38,678 nt of DNA from Bryobacterales bacterium (GTDB lineage Bacteria > Acidobacteriota > Terriglobia > Bryobacterales > Bryobacteraceae): assembly GCA_003163855.1 (NCBI GenBank), contig PLRJ01000216.1, positions 10,033 through 48,710 on the forward strand, written 5' to 3'. The notes under the pieces are model-generated. The model did not search any database and had not been told where the DNA came from. It saw nothing but the letters and a program-made list of their open reading frames with translations. How positions within the stretch are numbered: the stretch's first letter is position 1; every line of letters starts with the position of its first letter. Of the stretch, positions 8,382 to 17,635 are shown piece by piece. The position numbers and the translations under genes were made by a program.

Positions 8382-9174
8382 ACTCTTCAGTGTTGGTTCG
8401 TTTTTTATCCCCACCTATGGTGTTCTGGTGGCGCTGGGATTCCTGGCGGGTTTGTTTGTCACCATGCGGCTGGCGAAGCAGCGCGGGCTTTCGCCTGACG
8501 TCATCACGAACTTGGCGGTTTACTGCGCCATAGCCGGTGTGCTGGGCGCGAAGCTGTTCATGTTCCTTTTCGACTTCAATTACTATCTGAAAAACCCGGG
8601 CGAGATTTTCACCATGAGCACGCTGCAGGCGGCAGGTGTTTTCCATGGAGGATTTATTGCAGCGTTCGTGGTGGCCATATTCTACATGCGTCAGCACAAG
8701 CTGGCGGCGTTGCCGACGATGGATATTTTTGCGCCCGGCGTTGCCATTGGACAAGCAGTGGGAAGGCTGGGATGTTTCGCGGCCGGCTGCTGCTGGGGGC
8801 GTGAGTGCGATCTGCCTTGGGGCGTGCGCTTTCGTTCCGATTTCGCCGCTCCGGTGCCGCTGGATAAAACGCTGCACCCGGTGCAGCTTTATGAATCTGC
8901 TGCAAATCTGGTGATTTTTGCCGTGCTTTACCGGCTGGCTTCGCGCGAGCATCGTGCCGGGCAGGTGATTGGGCTTTACCTGGTGCTGTATTCGACAGTA
9001 CGTTTCGTTATCGAGTTCTTTCGTAACCATGAACAGGGCTTGGTGGCCGGGCTATCGCTGACGCAGTGGATTTCAGCGGGATTGTTCGCGCTGGGAGTTG
9101 GCATTCTCCTCTGGGGAAATCAATTGAGCCGTTCGAGAATTGTGAAGCGGCCGGCTTTGTCCACTTCGCGATAG
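8371..9174 (+). CDS. lgt: Phosphatidylglycerol-prolipoprotein diacylglyceryl transferase
   Basis: A 267-residue integral membrane enzyme that moves diacylglycerol from phosphatidylglycerol to the lipobox cysteine, the step before LspA. About seven membrane segments are visible. Family motifs are FHGG (91-94), GRLGCF (131-136) with the essential-type Arg132, HPVQLYES (169-176), and RFVIEFFR (211-218). The signature region is cysteine rich (GCFAAGCCWG), unlike the GNF form of many Lgt proteins. Start codon ATG overlaps lspA by 11 bases, so the two are translationally linked. The last 55 bases overlap the 3' end of the opposite-strand gene. Confidence 0.96.
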   Translation: MYPKLFSVGSFFIPTYGVLVALGFLAGLFVTMRLAKQRGLSPDVITNLAVYCAIAGVLGAKLFMFLFDFNYYLKNPGEIFTMSTLQAAGVFHGGFIAAFVVAIFYMRQHKLAALPTMDIFAPGVAIGQAVGRLGCFAAGCCWGRECDLPWGVRFRSDFAAPVPLDKTLHPVQLYESAANLVIFAVLYRLASREHRAGQVIGLYLVLYSTVRFVIEFFRNHEQGLVAGLSLTQWISAGLFALGVGILLWGNQLSRSRIVKRPALSTSR

Positions 9175-10664
9175 TGCGCGGCCAGGTAAGGTTCCATCAG
9201 CAGGTGCGCGGGGTCTGGCTGACGGTAAGAGGGGAAAACTCGCTTTAATTTGTCGCCAGAGAATTCATTGTCGAATAGCACATAGCGGACGTGGTTACGT
9301 TCCAGTGCGTTGATGGCTTCGGTGAATTCGGCTTCTGAGTTGTAGCCGTAGACGAGACAGTGATAGCGCGTGGGATTGCGCAGGTCGTTGAGAAAATATT
9401 GGATGGGCTGGTAAGGGTAAACGAAGATGTTGTCGCCCGGTTTGGTGTGAGCCTCCAGGTATTGAATGACAGGCTCTTGTTTTTCAGCATAGATGGTGCC
9501 TCGGCGGGTTTGCAGAGGCAGGTTCGAATCGAGGGCGGCGGCGAATTGGCTGGCTCCTCCGAAGGCTACGCAGATGATGCCGAGCAGGGCAACAGGCTGC
9601 AGCCATTTGGTTGAGCTTGTTTCGCAAACGGAAAAGAAGAGAACCGCCAGCAGGACGCACCCGTTGCGCAGATGGCCTATATCGAGGCGATAGAGTTCAG
9701 AGCACCATAGCGCGTAGGCGGCTAGCCAGTAAGGAAGGATACGCGGCTTCAGCGGATTCAGGCGGCTGGCCAAAGTTGCCAGCATTGCGAGCAACGGCAT
9801 GGCCATGACGAGCAGGAACGGCATTGTGAGCACAGCGGTTTCGACGAAGGCGATGGGTGGGACTACCTGGCTGTTCAAGGCGCGCTGGAAGATGGGGCGC
9901 AGGACTTCGCGGACAGGATAGCCGTAGGGTGCGGCGTTGGTGTTGCCGTAGCTTGTCAGCGGGCGCAGGTAGTTGGCGTAGAAAAGATCGGGCAGGGCAT
10001 GTGCGAATGCGAAGCCAGTGAAAAGCACGCTTAAGACGACTGAGTAGGCGGCCAACAAAACAGCGACTTCTTTGAGGCCGCGCCAACGCCGCAGATGGAG
10101 AAGCGATGCGCACAATGCGAGTGCCAGAAACAAGCCCTCCTGTTGCAGGAAGCAAGTGGTGAAGCCGGCGAGGGCTCCGGCGGACGCAAGGAGCGTGTAC
10201 GGCCGTGATCGGCTGTCGTCGAGCATGCGCTGCCAGGCGATGAGGAACAGCGAGAAAGCTGCAAGCAAGAGCACGAGGCTGTCATAGTGCGGGCTGTTGT
10301 AGGCAAGTAGCGGGATCAGCATGACCAGCACGAACAGGGCAGCGAAGAGGCCGGATGATCCCATTTGGCGGCCGACGTGAAAAACGAGTAGCGTCAGTGC
10401 AACGCCGGTTGCGAGCAGCAGAGCGTGGGCGGTTGCGAAGGTGGTTCCGAAGAGATGGAAAAAGAGGCCGAGCCAGAGGAAGCTGCCGGGGCCGCTGGGC
10501 TCAATGAAGTCGCGGCTGGGGACGGCGCCTTGGGCAACCATGGCCGCTCCGTTCAGAAAGATGCCGGAGTCGGGCCCATTGCCGATGGCTCGGACGAATG
10601 GGTAGAGGTAGATGGCAGACAGGACGGCCAGGGCAAGATAGCGTGCGGTTGGCTTGAGCGACAC
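9120..10664 (-). CDS. GT-C/ArnT-like multi-pass membrane glycosyltransferase
   Basis: A 514-residue protein with roughly nine or ten hydrophobic segments over residues 8-370 and a soluble C-terminal part (about 385-514). The first outside loop has acidic residues Asp32 (GPDSGIF) and Asp52 (SRDFIEP), the position of the catalytic acids in GT39-type GT-C enzymes using polyprenyl-phosphate sugars. The C-terminal part (PGDNIFVYPYQPIQYF, YVLFDNEF) is of the kind found after these membrane cores. The specific donor and acceptor cannot be read from sequence. The start is a GTG at 10664. It follows the Uma2 remnant by 42 bases and may share its transcript. Its stop (9120-9122) lies inside lgt. Confidence 0.8.
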   Translation of the reverse strand: MSLKPTARYLALAVLSAIYLYPFVRAIGNGPDSGIFLNGAAMVAQGAVPSRDFIEPSGPGSFLWLGLFFHLFGTTFATAHALLLATGVALTLLVFHVGRQMGSSGLFAALFVLVMLIPLLAYNSPHYDSLVLLLAAFSLFLIAWQRMLDDSRSRPYTLLASAGALAGFTTCFLQQEGLFLALALCASLLHLRRWRGLKEVAVLLAAYSVVLSVLFTGFAFAHALPDLFYANYLRPLTSYGNTNAAPYGYPVREVLRPIFQRALNSQVVPPIAFVETAVLTMPFLLVMAMPLLAMLATLASRLNPLKPRILPYWLAAYALWCSELYRLDIGHLRNGCVLLAVLFFSVCETSSTKWLQPVALLGIICVAFGGASQFAAALDSNLPLQTRRGTIYAEKQEPVIQYLEAHTKPGDNIFVYPYQPIQYFLNDLRNPTRYHCLVYGYNSEAEFTEAINALERNHVRYVLFDNEFSGDKLKRVFPSYRQPDPAHLLMEPYLAAHYREVDKAGRFTILERLN

Positions 10665-10706
10665 CTGAAAGGGAAGTCGCGGGCGAGGCGCCGGGTTCTC
10701 AGGAAG

Positions 10707-11242
10707 TTAGTTTTGAAAGAATTTAGCGACTTCGCAGTCGCAGCCGAGAGTGCTGGTGAAATGTTCGTTCTGCTGGAAGACTTTGGGGTCGCGCTCGCCG
10801 TTTCGATAGACATAAACGCGGCGCGTGTCGGGATAGACCAGCCACAATTCCCGCGTGCCAGCGGCTAGATACTGAGTCACCTTTAGATCCATATCGGCAG
10901 CGGTGTTGCTTGGCGAGACCACTTCAACCGTGAGCAGAGACTGGGACAGAAAACCTACCGGCACATCTTCTCCCACGCTTTCCCTGCTAACTACGGCGAG
11001 GTCTGCGCCGCGGATGGTAGCGGGCACAGCCTAAAACCAATATCACCGCTGGCGATTACGAAACGTTTGCGGTCGAGGGCGGCATCCAGAACCCGGAAAA
11101 CACTACCTTGAATGAAGCCGTGGCGGAAGCCTCGGGGTGGCAAGGTAATCAGCTCTCCTTCGCTCAGTTCATAGTGCGTGCCGTCCTCTGCTTCCGGCAT
11201 CGCCATGAACTGCTCAACGGACAGTAAGGTTTGAGTTGCCAG
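10707..11242 (-). pseudogene. Uma2-family (DUF820) nuclease-like gene, frameshifted
   Basis: Two overlapping frames together spell one Uma2 (PD-(D/E)XK-fold) protein. The N-terminal part (YELSEGELITLPPRG to IASGDIGFRL) is in one frame, and the C-terminal part (PATIRGADLAVVSRE to VEVVSPSNTAADMDLKV and YLAAGTRELWLVYP) is in another. The join is near 11027-11031; adding one G there (CTG-GTG) would restore a continuous FRLVPATIRGADL. The nuclease-type residues (Glu in ELSEGEL, Asp in ADLAVV, Glu in VEVVSPS, Lys in DLKV) all survive. The natural N terminus appears to be CTG at 11242 (LATQTLLSVEQF) behind a TAGGAG, where relatives usually have ATG; the first ATG is at 11206. This is either a recent pseudogene or a sequencing error. 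Family members are widespread in cyanobacteria and acidobacteria and mostly uncharacterised. Confidence 0.78.
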
Positions 11243-11243
11243 A

Positions 11244-12341
11244 CTAATCTCCTACACTTATCTTACGTCCAGTCTTGATGCTTTCTTTGGCGAGATCGAT
11301 GATGCGGATTACCTTGACATTAATGTCTATCCCTGTCAGACCCTCAATCGGTTTATGCGCCTCAATGCGCGAGACCATGTAGGCCACCGGCTCGCTTTCA
11401 TCCGGCGGCAGCGGATCCACTTTCAACTCGCTCTTGTCGCGGCCTACCTGCATCTGAACACCAGCGTGCGTCATGTAGATGCTGCCAGGAGGTGTTTTGT
11501 CGGGGCGGCCGAAGATTTCCAGGTCCTGAAAGCTGCGAGGTAAATCCCAACTGCCTTCAAAAATGCCGACGGCATTCGGATAAGTCAGGACCATGGTCGC
11601 TTCATCTTCCACCTTGGGAAAACGCTCCGGGCGCAGATGCAGCGCCGTGGCATAGACTGTCTGGGGCATGCCGAGGTACCAGATGCTCCAAAGGGCGTTG
11701 TAACAGCCGAAATCCATCAGCGCGCCCGCTCCGTTCTTCACCGGGTCAGTAAGCCAATCGAAGAAGAATTTGTTGCGCGCGCCGTCGGACCCGGGGCCGC
11801 CGTGTCCGACAACTCCATGCAGCCGGTAGACGGTGCCAATGTCGCCGTGATCGACCGCCGCTTTAGCCGTGTAGTTCGACGGCCACCAAGCCATTTGATA
11901 GTTGGTCATGACGCGGATGTCGTACTTCTGCGCCAGAGCCTGAATTTGTTTTGCTTCGGCGAAGGTGCTGGCGGTGGGCTTTTCGAAGATCAGGTTTATG
12001 TGGCGAGGCGCACACTCTTTAGCGATTTCAAGGTGCCGGTTGTTTTCCACAAACGCCCAGACGATGTCGGGCTTGGTCTCGTCCAACATCTTTTTGTAGT
12101 CGGGGAAGAATAAATTGTCGGGAACGTGCGCCTTTTTGGCCTCGGCAACGAGTTCGGCATTTGGTTCGGAGACGCCAACCAAAGTGGCGGTTTTTCCTTC
12201 CACCATGGTGGCCAAGTGACCCCAGACGTGCGAATGCACCAAGCCGATGACGGCGATTTTATATTTGGCGGGCTCGCGCGCAGCCAGCGGGAAGGAGAGC
12301 AAGCTTAGAAGCAGCAGGCAAGTAATGTTGGTTCGGGACAT
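11244..12341 (-). CDS. Exported Gfo/Idh/MocA-family oxidoreductase
   Basis: A 365-residue protein with an N-terminal signal peptide (about 1-21, hydrophobic core TCLLLLSLLSF then ALAAREP) followed by a Rossmann NAD(P)-binding domain and the Gfo/Idh/MocA C-terminal domain. The nucleotide-binding turn reads VIGLVHSHVWG instead of GxGxxG. The conserved EKP is at 120-122, and MDFGCYNALW and FEGSWDLP match the C-terminal fold. The family oxidises, reduces or hydrolyses sugars and related compounds; this substrate is unknown. The ATG at 12341 is chosen because a longer reading from 12503 adds 54 residues that bury the signal peptide. It is divergent from the RraA-efflux operon, and its stop is one base away from the apparent Uma2 start. 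Confidence 0.88.
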   Translation of the reverse strand: MSRTNITCLLLLSLLSFPLAAREPAKYKIAVIGLVHSHVWGHLATMVEGKTATLVGVSEPNAELVAEAKKAHVPDNLFFPDYKKMLDETKPDIVWAFVENNRHLEIAKECAPRHINLIFEKPTASTFAEAKQIQALAQKYDIRVMTNYQMAWWPSNYTAKAAVDHGDIGTVYRLHGVVGHGGPGSDGARNKFFFDWLTDPVKNGAGALMDFGCYNALWSIWYLGMPQTVYATALHLRPERFPKVEDEATMVLTYPNAVGIFEGSWDLPRSFQDLEIFGRPDKTPPGSIYMTHAGVQMQVGRDKSELKVDPLPPDESEPVAYMVSRIEAHKPIEGLTGIDINVKVIRIIDLAKESIKTGRKISVGD

Positions 12342-12470
12342 CCGATAGGCATCATACAGAATCGGTGAAGCGGTTTGCCTGCGGACTACCCTGCCAAATT
12401 GCAAAAAATACGGTCCGAAAGGTATGGTTTGGCGTCCTTTGCCGGCATTAGATTGTAGGAGTCGGCACAC

Positions 12471-13187
12471 ATGAGTAAGTCTACTGTCGAAGCTCTGCAA
12501 CACTTCGATTCACCCACCATTTCGAATGCGGTGGAGCAGTTCCATGTCAGAACGAGAAACGAAGGCTTTGTAAACGGATCGGTGCGCTGCATTTTCCCAC
12601 AGATGCCGCCGCGCGCGGGTTATGCTGTCACGGCGCGCGTCCGCACCTCCTCCACGCCCATGTCGGGACGCTGTTACTACGACCGGATGGACTGGTGGCT
12701 GTATCTTCAGACCATACCCGCGCCGCGTTTCGTGGTGCTTCAGGATGTCGACCACGTACCTGGCGTTGGCGCGCTGGTGGGCGAGGTACATGCCGCCATC
12801 TGCACGGCCTTTCAATGTTCCGCGCTACTGACAAACGCTGCTGTGCGCGACCTGCCGGGTGTTCTCCGGACCGGCCTGCAAATGTTTGCGGGCAGCGTGG
12901 CGGTTTCGCATTCGTACGCGCACATTGTAGATTTTGGCGAACCGGTTGAAGTAGGAGGACTGCAAATAAAGCCGGGCACATTGCTGCATGGCGATCAGCA
13001 TGGGGTTGTGGGCATACCGGCGGATATTGCCGGGCAGGTTCCCAAGGTTGCCGGCGACTTGCTGGCATCTGAAAAAGCACTGATCGATTTCTGCCAGTCA
13101 TCACAGTTTTCGCACGCGACGCTTTCAGAAAGAATTCATATGCTGTCGAGAAAAATGGGTATCCCGGGCGGCGAGTTGGAAAGATGA
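12471..13187 (+). CDS. RraA-like / HMG aldolase-family protein
   Basis: A 238-residue cytoplasmic protein of the RraA fold. The family's metal and substrate region is GALVGEVHAA (100-109) and AAVRDLPG with Arg126-Asp127, and the end of the domain is PGTLLHGDQHGVVGIP. True RraA proteins inhibit RNase E, but relatives with the RD pair act as 4-hydroxy-4-methyl-2-oxoglutarate aldolase or oxaloacetate decarboxylase; the latter type is more likely here. The ATG at 12471 follows TAGGAG at a good distance. It overlaps the RND adaptor gene by four bases (ATGA), so this enzyme is translationally linked to an efflux pump, which is unusual. Confidence 0.87.
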   Translation: MSKSTVEALQHFDSPTISNAVEQFHVRTRNEGFVNGSVRCIFPQMPPRAGYAVTARVRTSSTPMSGRCYYDRMDWWLYLQTIPAPRFVVLQDVDHVPGVGALVGEVHAAICTAFQCSALLTNAAVRDLPGVLRTGLQMFAGSVAVSHSYAHIVDFGEPVEVGGLQIKPGTLLHGDQHGVVGIPADIAGQVPKVAGDLLASEKALIDFCQSSQFSHATLSERIHMLSRKMGIPGGELER

Positions 13188-14395
13188 AGGCCGGCTGGGT
13201 TCTTTTGGCGGCTTCCTTCCTTAGCGCCACGCTCATCTCCTGCAGCAGGGATGCATCGGCGCGCGCGGGCTCGAAACCAGAATCCACGCTCCCGGAAGTT
13301 GCGGCCGCAAAAGTGGTTCGAAGACCCATGGGAAGGAGCTTGACGGTTTCTTCCGAGCTGGTTCCTTTTCAGGAAATCGATGTTTTTGCGAAGGAGTCGG
13401 GTTATGTCAAGCAACTGCTGGTGGATTACGGCAGTCACGTGAAGCAAGACCAGTTGCTGGCTGTTCTGGAGATACCGGAACTCCAGGCCAACATTCAACA
13501 GGATGAATCGGCCATCCGGAGCATGGCGGACCAGGTAACAAATGCAGAACATCAACTGGGCCGGGTGGAAGCGCAGCACAAAGTGCTTCATCTGGAGTAT
13601 GACCGCATCAACTCGGTCGCGCAAAACAAGCCTGGTTTAGTGGCGCAGCAGGAAGTGGATGACGTGCAGGGCCGGGATCTCGCGGCGGAGGCGCAGGTGG
13701 AGAGCGCCAAGTCGAACGTCGAGATGTTCAGAAGCAACCTGGCCTCCTCACAAGCAAAGCTTGAACATGATAAGGCGCTGTTCGACTATGCCAGAATCAC
13801 GGCTCCGTTCAGCGGCGTGGTGACGCAGCGCTACGCCAATCTGGGCACGCTGATGCAAGCGGGAACAAACTCCAGCACACAGGCTATGCCGCTGGTGAAA
13901 CTTTCGAAGGAAGATCTGTACAGGCTGGTTATACCGGTGCCGGAAACGTATGTCAGCAACGTGGTCATTGGCAATCCGGTGTCGGTCCGGGTACCGGCAC
14001 TGAACCAGACCTTTCCCGGAAAGGTGGCGCGCTTTTCGTGGGATCTTCGCCAGCAAACGCGCACCATGCATACGGAGGTTGATGTACAGAATCCTACGGG
14101 AACTCTTCTTCCCGGCCTCTATGCGGAAGTCACGCTTACTTTGAACAAGGATGCCGAAGCATTAGCTGTTCCCTTATCGGCGGTGGAGCGGGAAAGCGAT
14201 CAGGCGTCGGTGGACGTGGTGGATGGTTCCGGCAGGATCAATATCCGCCAGGTTCATCTGGGTATTGAAACCGCCAACGATGTTGAGGTGCTATCGGGCT
14301 TGCGGGAAGGTGACCAGGTCGTCATCAGCGACCGCTCCAGCCTGACAGCCGGCGAGCAAGTGCAGGTTCATATAACGCAGCCTCCGCGTTCCTAA
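13184..14395 (+). CDS. RND efflux periplasmic adaptor (HlyD/MFP family) lipoprotein
   Basis: A 403-residue membrane-fusion protein linking the inner-membrane pump to the outer-membrane channel. The N terminus is a lipoprotein signal ending LISC with Cys20 as lipidated residue. It continues as barrel-sandwich half (FAKESGYVKQLLVDYGSHV), a long alpha hairpin (about 100-190), the second sandwich half (ARITAPFSGVVTQRYANLGT), a beta-barrel and a membrane-proximal domain ending near VQVHI. It is the size of MexA/AcrA-type adaptors. It begins inside the RraA-like stop and ends three bases before the pump gene. Confidence 0.95.
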   Translation: MKAGWVLLAASFLSATLISCSRDASARAGSKPESTLPEVAAAKVVRRPMGRSLTVSSELVPFQEIDVFAKESGYVKQLLVDYGSHVKQDQLLAVLEIPELQANIQQDESAIRSMADQVTNAEHQLGRVEAQHKVLHLEYDRINSVAQNKPGLVAQQEVDDVQGRDLAAEAQVESAKSNVEMFRSNLASSQAKLEHDKALFDYARITAPFSGVVTQRYANLGTLMQAGTNSSTQAMPLVKLSKEDLYRLVIPVPETYVSNVVIGNPVSVRVPALNQTFPGKVARFSWDLRQQTRTMHTEVDVQNPTGTLLPGLYAEVTLTLNKDAEALAVPLSAVERESDQASVDVVDGSGRINIRQVHLGIETANDVEVLSGLREGDQVVISDRSSLTAGEQVQVHITQPPRS

Positions 14396-14398
14396 ATC

Positions 14399-17300
14399 AT
14401 GTCAAGCTTCTCGATAAAAAATCCGTACTTCATCATCGTCATCTGTCTGGCCGTTTGCGTCATCGGATTAACCAGCCTCGCGCGCATGCCGGTCGATCTC
14501 TTCCCGCAAATTAACCTGCCTGAGGTTGTGGTCGCTACTTTTTATTCGGGCATGCCGCCGGAGGATATCGAGGTGGCTATCACTAACCCCCTGGAACGGT
14601 TCTTTACGCTGGCGTCGGGCATTGATCATATGGAGTCGCGCTCCATGCTCGGAGTCAGCCTCATCCGGGTTTATTTCCAGCCTGGCACCAGTGCGGATGC
14701 CGACGTGACGGAGTTGTCCAACCTGGCGCTGGCCGATCTAAAACGTCTGCCGCCCGGAACCCTGCCGCCGGTTGTTCTGAAATTCGACGCGTCGAGCCAG
14801 CCTGTCTGCCTGGTGGCGGTGAGAGGTAAAGGGCTGAGCGAAACCGAACTGCATGACCAGGCGCAGTTCACTATACGAAACCAGATTGCCGTTGTTAAGG
14901 GCGCGGAAATTCCGCCGCCGTTTGGCGGAAAATACCGCCAGATCATGCTCTATGTAGACCCCTACCAGCTGATGTCGCGGCAGATGAGCCCGATGGATGT
15001 GGTGAATGCGGTGAACGACCAAGACCTGATTCTTCCCTCCGGCGACGTCAAGATGGGACCGTTCGATTACTACGTCTATTCGAACAGCCTGGTCAAAAAC
15101 ATGAAGGAGTTGAACGACGTTCCCATCAAGACTGTGGGCGACTCCTGGGTTTCGGTGAAAGATGTCGGCAGGGCTGAAGATTCCAGCCAGCTTCAATACA
15201 ACGTCGTGCGGGTGGAAGGTCAGCGCTCCACCTACATTCCCATCATGAAGCAGGGCGGAGACACGAACACGATTCAGATTGTGAATGGCGTGCGCGATTT
15301 GCTGGGCCACCTGGTGGATATACCGAAGCAGTTGACAACAACGCTGCTGTTCGATCAATCGGTATTCGTTAAAGAAGCCATCAATACGGTGCTGCACGAA
15401 GGGTTGATCGGGCTGGGGCTGACCAGCATCATGATCCTGCTGTTTCTGGGGAACGCTCGCGCCACCACTGCGGTGCTGCTGTCCATTCCGCTCTCCGCCC
15501 TGGCCACGTTCATTATTCTCTTCTTGTTTGGCAGCACCATCAACACCATGATTCTGGGCGGAATTGCGCTCGCGTTCTCGCGCGTCATCGACAACTCGGT
15601 CATCTCGCTGGAAAACATTTATCGTCACCTGGAACTCGGTGAGTTACCTCGCAAAGCGGCGGAACTCGGAGGATCGGAGGTGGCGCTCGCCGTTCTTGCC
15701 GCCACGCTTGTCGATGTCGTCGACTTTTTCCCTGTCACCTTCCTTTACGGTGTCAGTAACTTTCTGTTTTCCTCCCTCGCTCTGGCCTTTTGCATCTCAC
15801 TGCTGGTTTCCTTTGTAGTTGCCATGACCGTGATTCCGTTGTTCTGCTCGCGCTTTCTCAAGAATCCGCATGCCGAACACCAAGCGCCTGAAGGCACTGA
15901 GAGGCAGCGCGTGGAACGACAGGAAGAACTGGATGCAAACGCCCCGCCGCACGCCAAATCCAAGGTGAAGGAATCCCGGTGGGAGCGCTTCCACGCGGGC
16001 TTTAACCGGGGATTTGAGAAGGTTCTCAACTTCTACGAAAAATGGGTTCGTTACGCGCTGAACCGCCCGGGTTTGACGGTCATCGCGCTGATGGGTCTAT
16101 TCGTTCTCAGTCTTGGCATTTATCCGTTTATCAGACTGGCCTTCTTTCCACGCACGGATGCCGGTCAATTCACCATCAATATGAAGGCCCCAACCGGTTC
16201 GCGCATCGAAGTGACGGAACAGTTCGTGAAAAAGATTGAAGACATCATCAAACGGCAGATTGGTTCCGAGGATTACAAGATGACTGTCTCCAACATCGGC
16301 GTGGTCAACGATTTCTCCTCGCTCTACACAACCAATTCCGGCCAGTATACGGCCACCGTCCAGACCGCGTTGCAGACAGATCACAAAATCAGCAGTTTCG
16401 CTTATCAGGACCGGATAAAGCGAGCCGTTGCCGCAGACTTGCCGGAAGTCCGCACGTTCTTCTCAAGCGGCTCCATGCAGGACGCTATTCTCAACACCGG
16501 CATGCCGGCGCCGATTGATGTTCAGATCACGGGCCGCAGTTACTCGGAGGACTACAAAGCTACGGAAAAGCTGGCCGCACAGATTCGGCGACTGCCTGGC
16601 GTGGATGAAGTTTATGTGCCGCAGGATTTGAACTATCCGGCACTTCGGATGAATGTGGATCGGGTTCATGCGGCGGAACTCGGATTGACCCAGAAACAGA
16701 TTGTCGACAACGTCATTACAGCACTCAACTCAAACGTCATGATTGCCCCAAATTACTGGGTGGATTATAAGAGCGGCAACGACTACTTCCTGACCGTTCA
16801 GTATTTTGAAAAGGGACATGCGGCTATTCACAACAACGTGGATTTGCGCAACATTCCGCTGAAGGCGCCCAATCTTCCCGAGCCAACAACTCTGGACACA
16901 GTAGTAAGTCTGGAACACGTGCAAACGCCCACGGAGGTGGATCATTATCAGATCCAGCGGGCTACCGACATTTATGTCACTCCGAAGGGGGAGGACCTAG
17001 GCCGGCTCTCAAAAAGCATCACTCAGTTAATTAAGGATTCGCACGTCCCCGCCAATATGCGCGTGACGCTGCGCGGCATGGTGCAGGGCATGAACGAGTC
17101 GTTCAAGAGCTTTGCGTTCGGCTTTATTCTCTCGTTCATCCTGCTCTATCTGATCCTTACCGCGCAGTTCAAATCGTTCGTGGACCCGGTATTGATCATG
17201 CTGGCCATACCCATGGGCTTCATCGGCGTGCTGTTGATTCTGCCGCTGACAGGAACCACTCTGAACGTCATGTCGCTGATGGGCGTTCTGATGCTTATCG

Positions 17301-17635
17301 GGATCGCAGATTCAAACAGCATTCTGATTGTCGACTTTGCCCATGCGCTGCGCCGCGACGAAGGTCTTTCTGTGGAAGACGCCGTCATCAAGGCTTGCCG
17401 CGTGCGTCTGCGGCCCATTCTGATGACGTCGCTAGCCACCATCATCGGCATGATTCCCATGGCGATGAAACTGGGAACGGGCGCGGAGCAGTATGCTCCC
17501 ATGGCCCGGGCTATTATCGGCGGACTCACCACTTCCGTCGTCTTCACCATTTTCATCGTGCCCGCCGCTTACCTGCTGATTTATCGCGGCAGGGAAGAAA
17601 GGGAGGAAGCTGCGCTTGTTCCGGCACTTGCATAG
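14399..17635 (+). CDS. RND-family efflux pump, inner-membrane subunit
   Basis: A 1078-residue proton-driven transporter of the AcrB/HAE type, with twelve expected membrane helices in two repeats and two large periplasmic loops (about 32-330 and 590-890). The N terminus SIKNPYFIIVICLAV and LARMPVDLFPQINLPEV are family marks. In TM4 the usual Asp-Asp proton pair is replaced by Asp398-Asn399 (SRVIDNSVISLENI). TM10 reads GIADSNSILIVDFA and lacks the AcrB lysine. Such variants are common in a separate RND branch that I associate with acidobacteria. The substrate is unknown. A charged cytoplasmic linker (about 490-530) joins the halves. The 3' end overlaps the outer-membrane gene by 20 bases. Confidence 0.96.
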   Translation: MSSFSIKNPYFIIVICLAVCVIGLTSLARMPVDLFPQINLPEVVVATFYSGMPPEDIEVAITNPLERFFTLASGIDHMESRSMLGVSLIRVYFQPGTSADADVTELSNLALADLKRLPPGTLPPVVLKFDASSQPVCLVAVRGKGLSETELHDQAQFTIRNQIAVVKGAEIPPPFGGKYRQIMLYVDPYQLMSRQMSPMDVVNAVNDQDLILPSGDVKMGPFDYYVYSNSLVKNMKELNDVPIKTVGDSWVSVKDVGRAEDSSQLQYNVVRVEGQRSTYIPIMKQGGDTNTIQIVNGVRDLLGHLVDIPKQLTTTLLFDQSVFVKEAINTVLHEGLIGLGLTSIMILLFLGNARATTAVLLSIPLSALATFIILFLFGSTINTMILGGIALAFSRVIDNSVISLENIYRHLELGELPRKAAELGGSEVALAVLAATLVDVVDFFPVTFLYGVSNFLFSSLALAFCISLLVSFVVAMTVIPLFCSRFLKNPHAEHQAPEGTERQRVERQEELDANAPPHAKSKVKESRWERFHAGFNRGFEKVLNFYEKWVRYALNRPGLTVIALMGLFVLSLGIYPFIRLAFFPRTDAGQFTINMKAPTGSRIEVTEQFVKKIEDIIKRQIGSEDYKMTVSNIGVVNDFSSLYTTNSGQYTATVQTALQTDHKISSFAYQDRIKRAVAADLPEVRTFFSSGSMQDAILNTGMPAPIDVQITGRSYSEDYKATEKLAAQIRRLPGVDEVYVPQDLNYPALRMNVDRVHAAELGLTQKQIVDNVITALNSNVMIAPNYWVDYKSGNDYFLTVQYFEKGHAAIHNNVDLRNIPLKAPNLPEPTTLDTVVSLEHVQTPTEVDHYQIQRATDIYVTPKGEDLGRLSKSITQLIKDSHVPANMRVTLRGMVQGMNESFKSFAFGFILSFILLYLILTAQFKSFVDPVLIMLAIPMGFIGVLLILPLTGTTLNVMSLMGVLMLIGIADSNSILIVDFAHALRRDEGLSVEDAVIKACRVRLRPILMTSLATIIGMIPMAMKLGTGAEQYAPMARAIIGGLTTSVVFTIFIVPAAYLLIYRGREEREEAALVPALA

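Noticed and set aside
8338-9030. Minus-strand ORF (230 codons) over lgt
   Set aside because: It is antisense to well-conserved Lgt motifs and has no domain.
12471-13187. RNase E inhibitor RraA
   Set aside because: The sequence has the fold and the Arg-Asp pair of the aldolase-type relatives; a role in RNase E control cannot be claimed from this.
14738-15628. Long minus-strand ORF (296 codons) in the RND pump gene
   Set aside because: Its predicted protein is His/Gln/Arg-rich with no domain, as expected for the reverse reading of a GC-rich gene.
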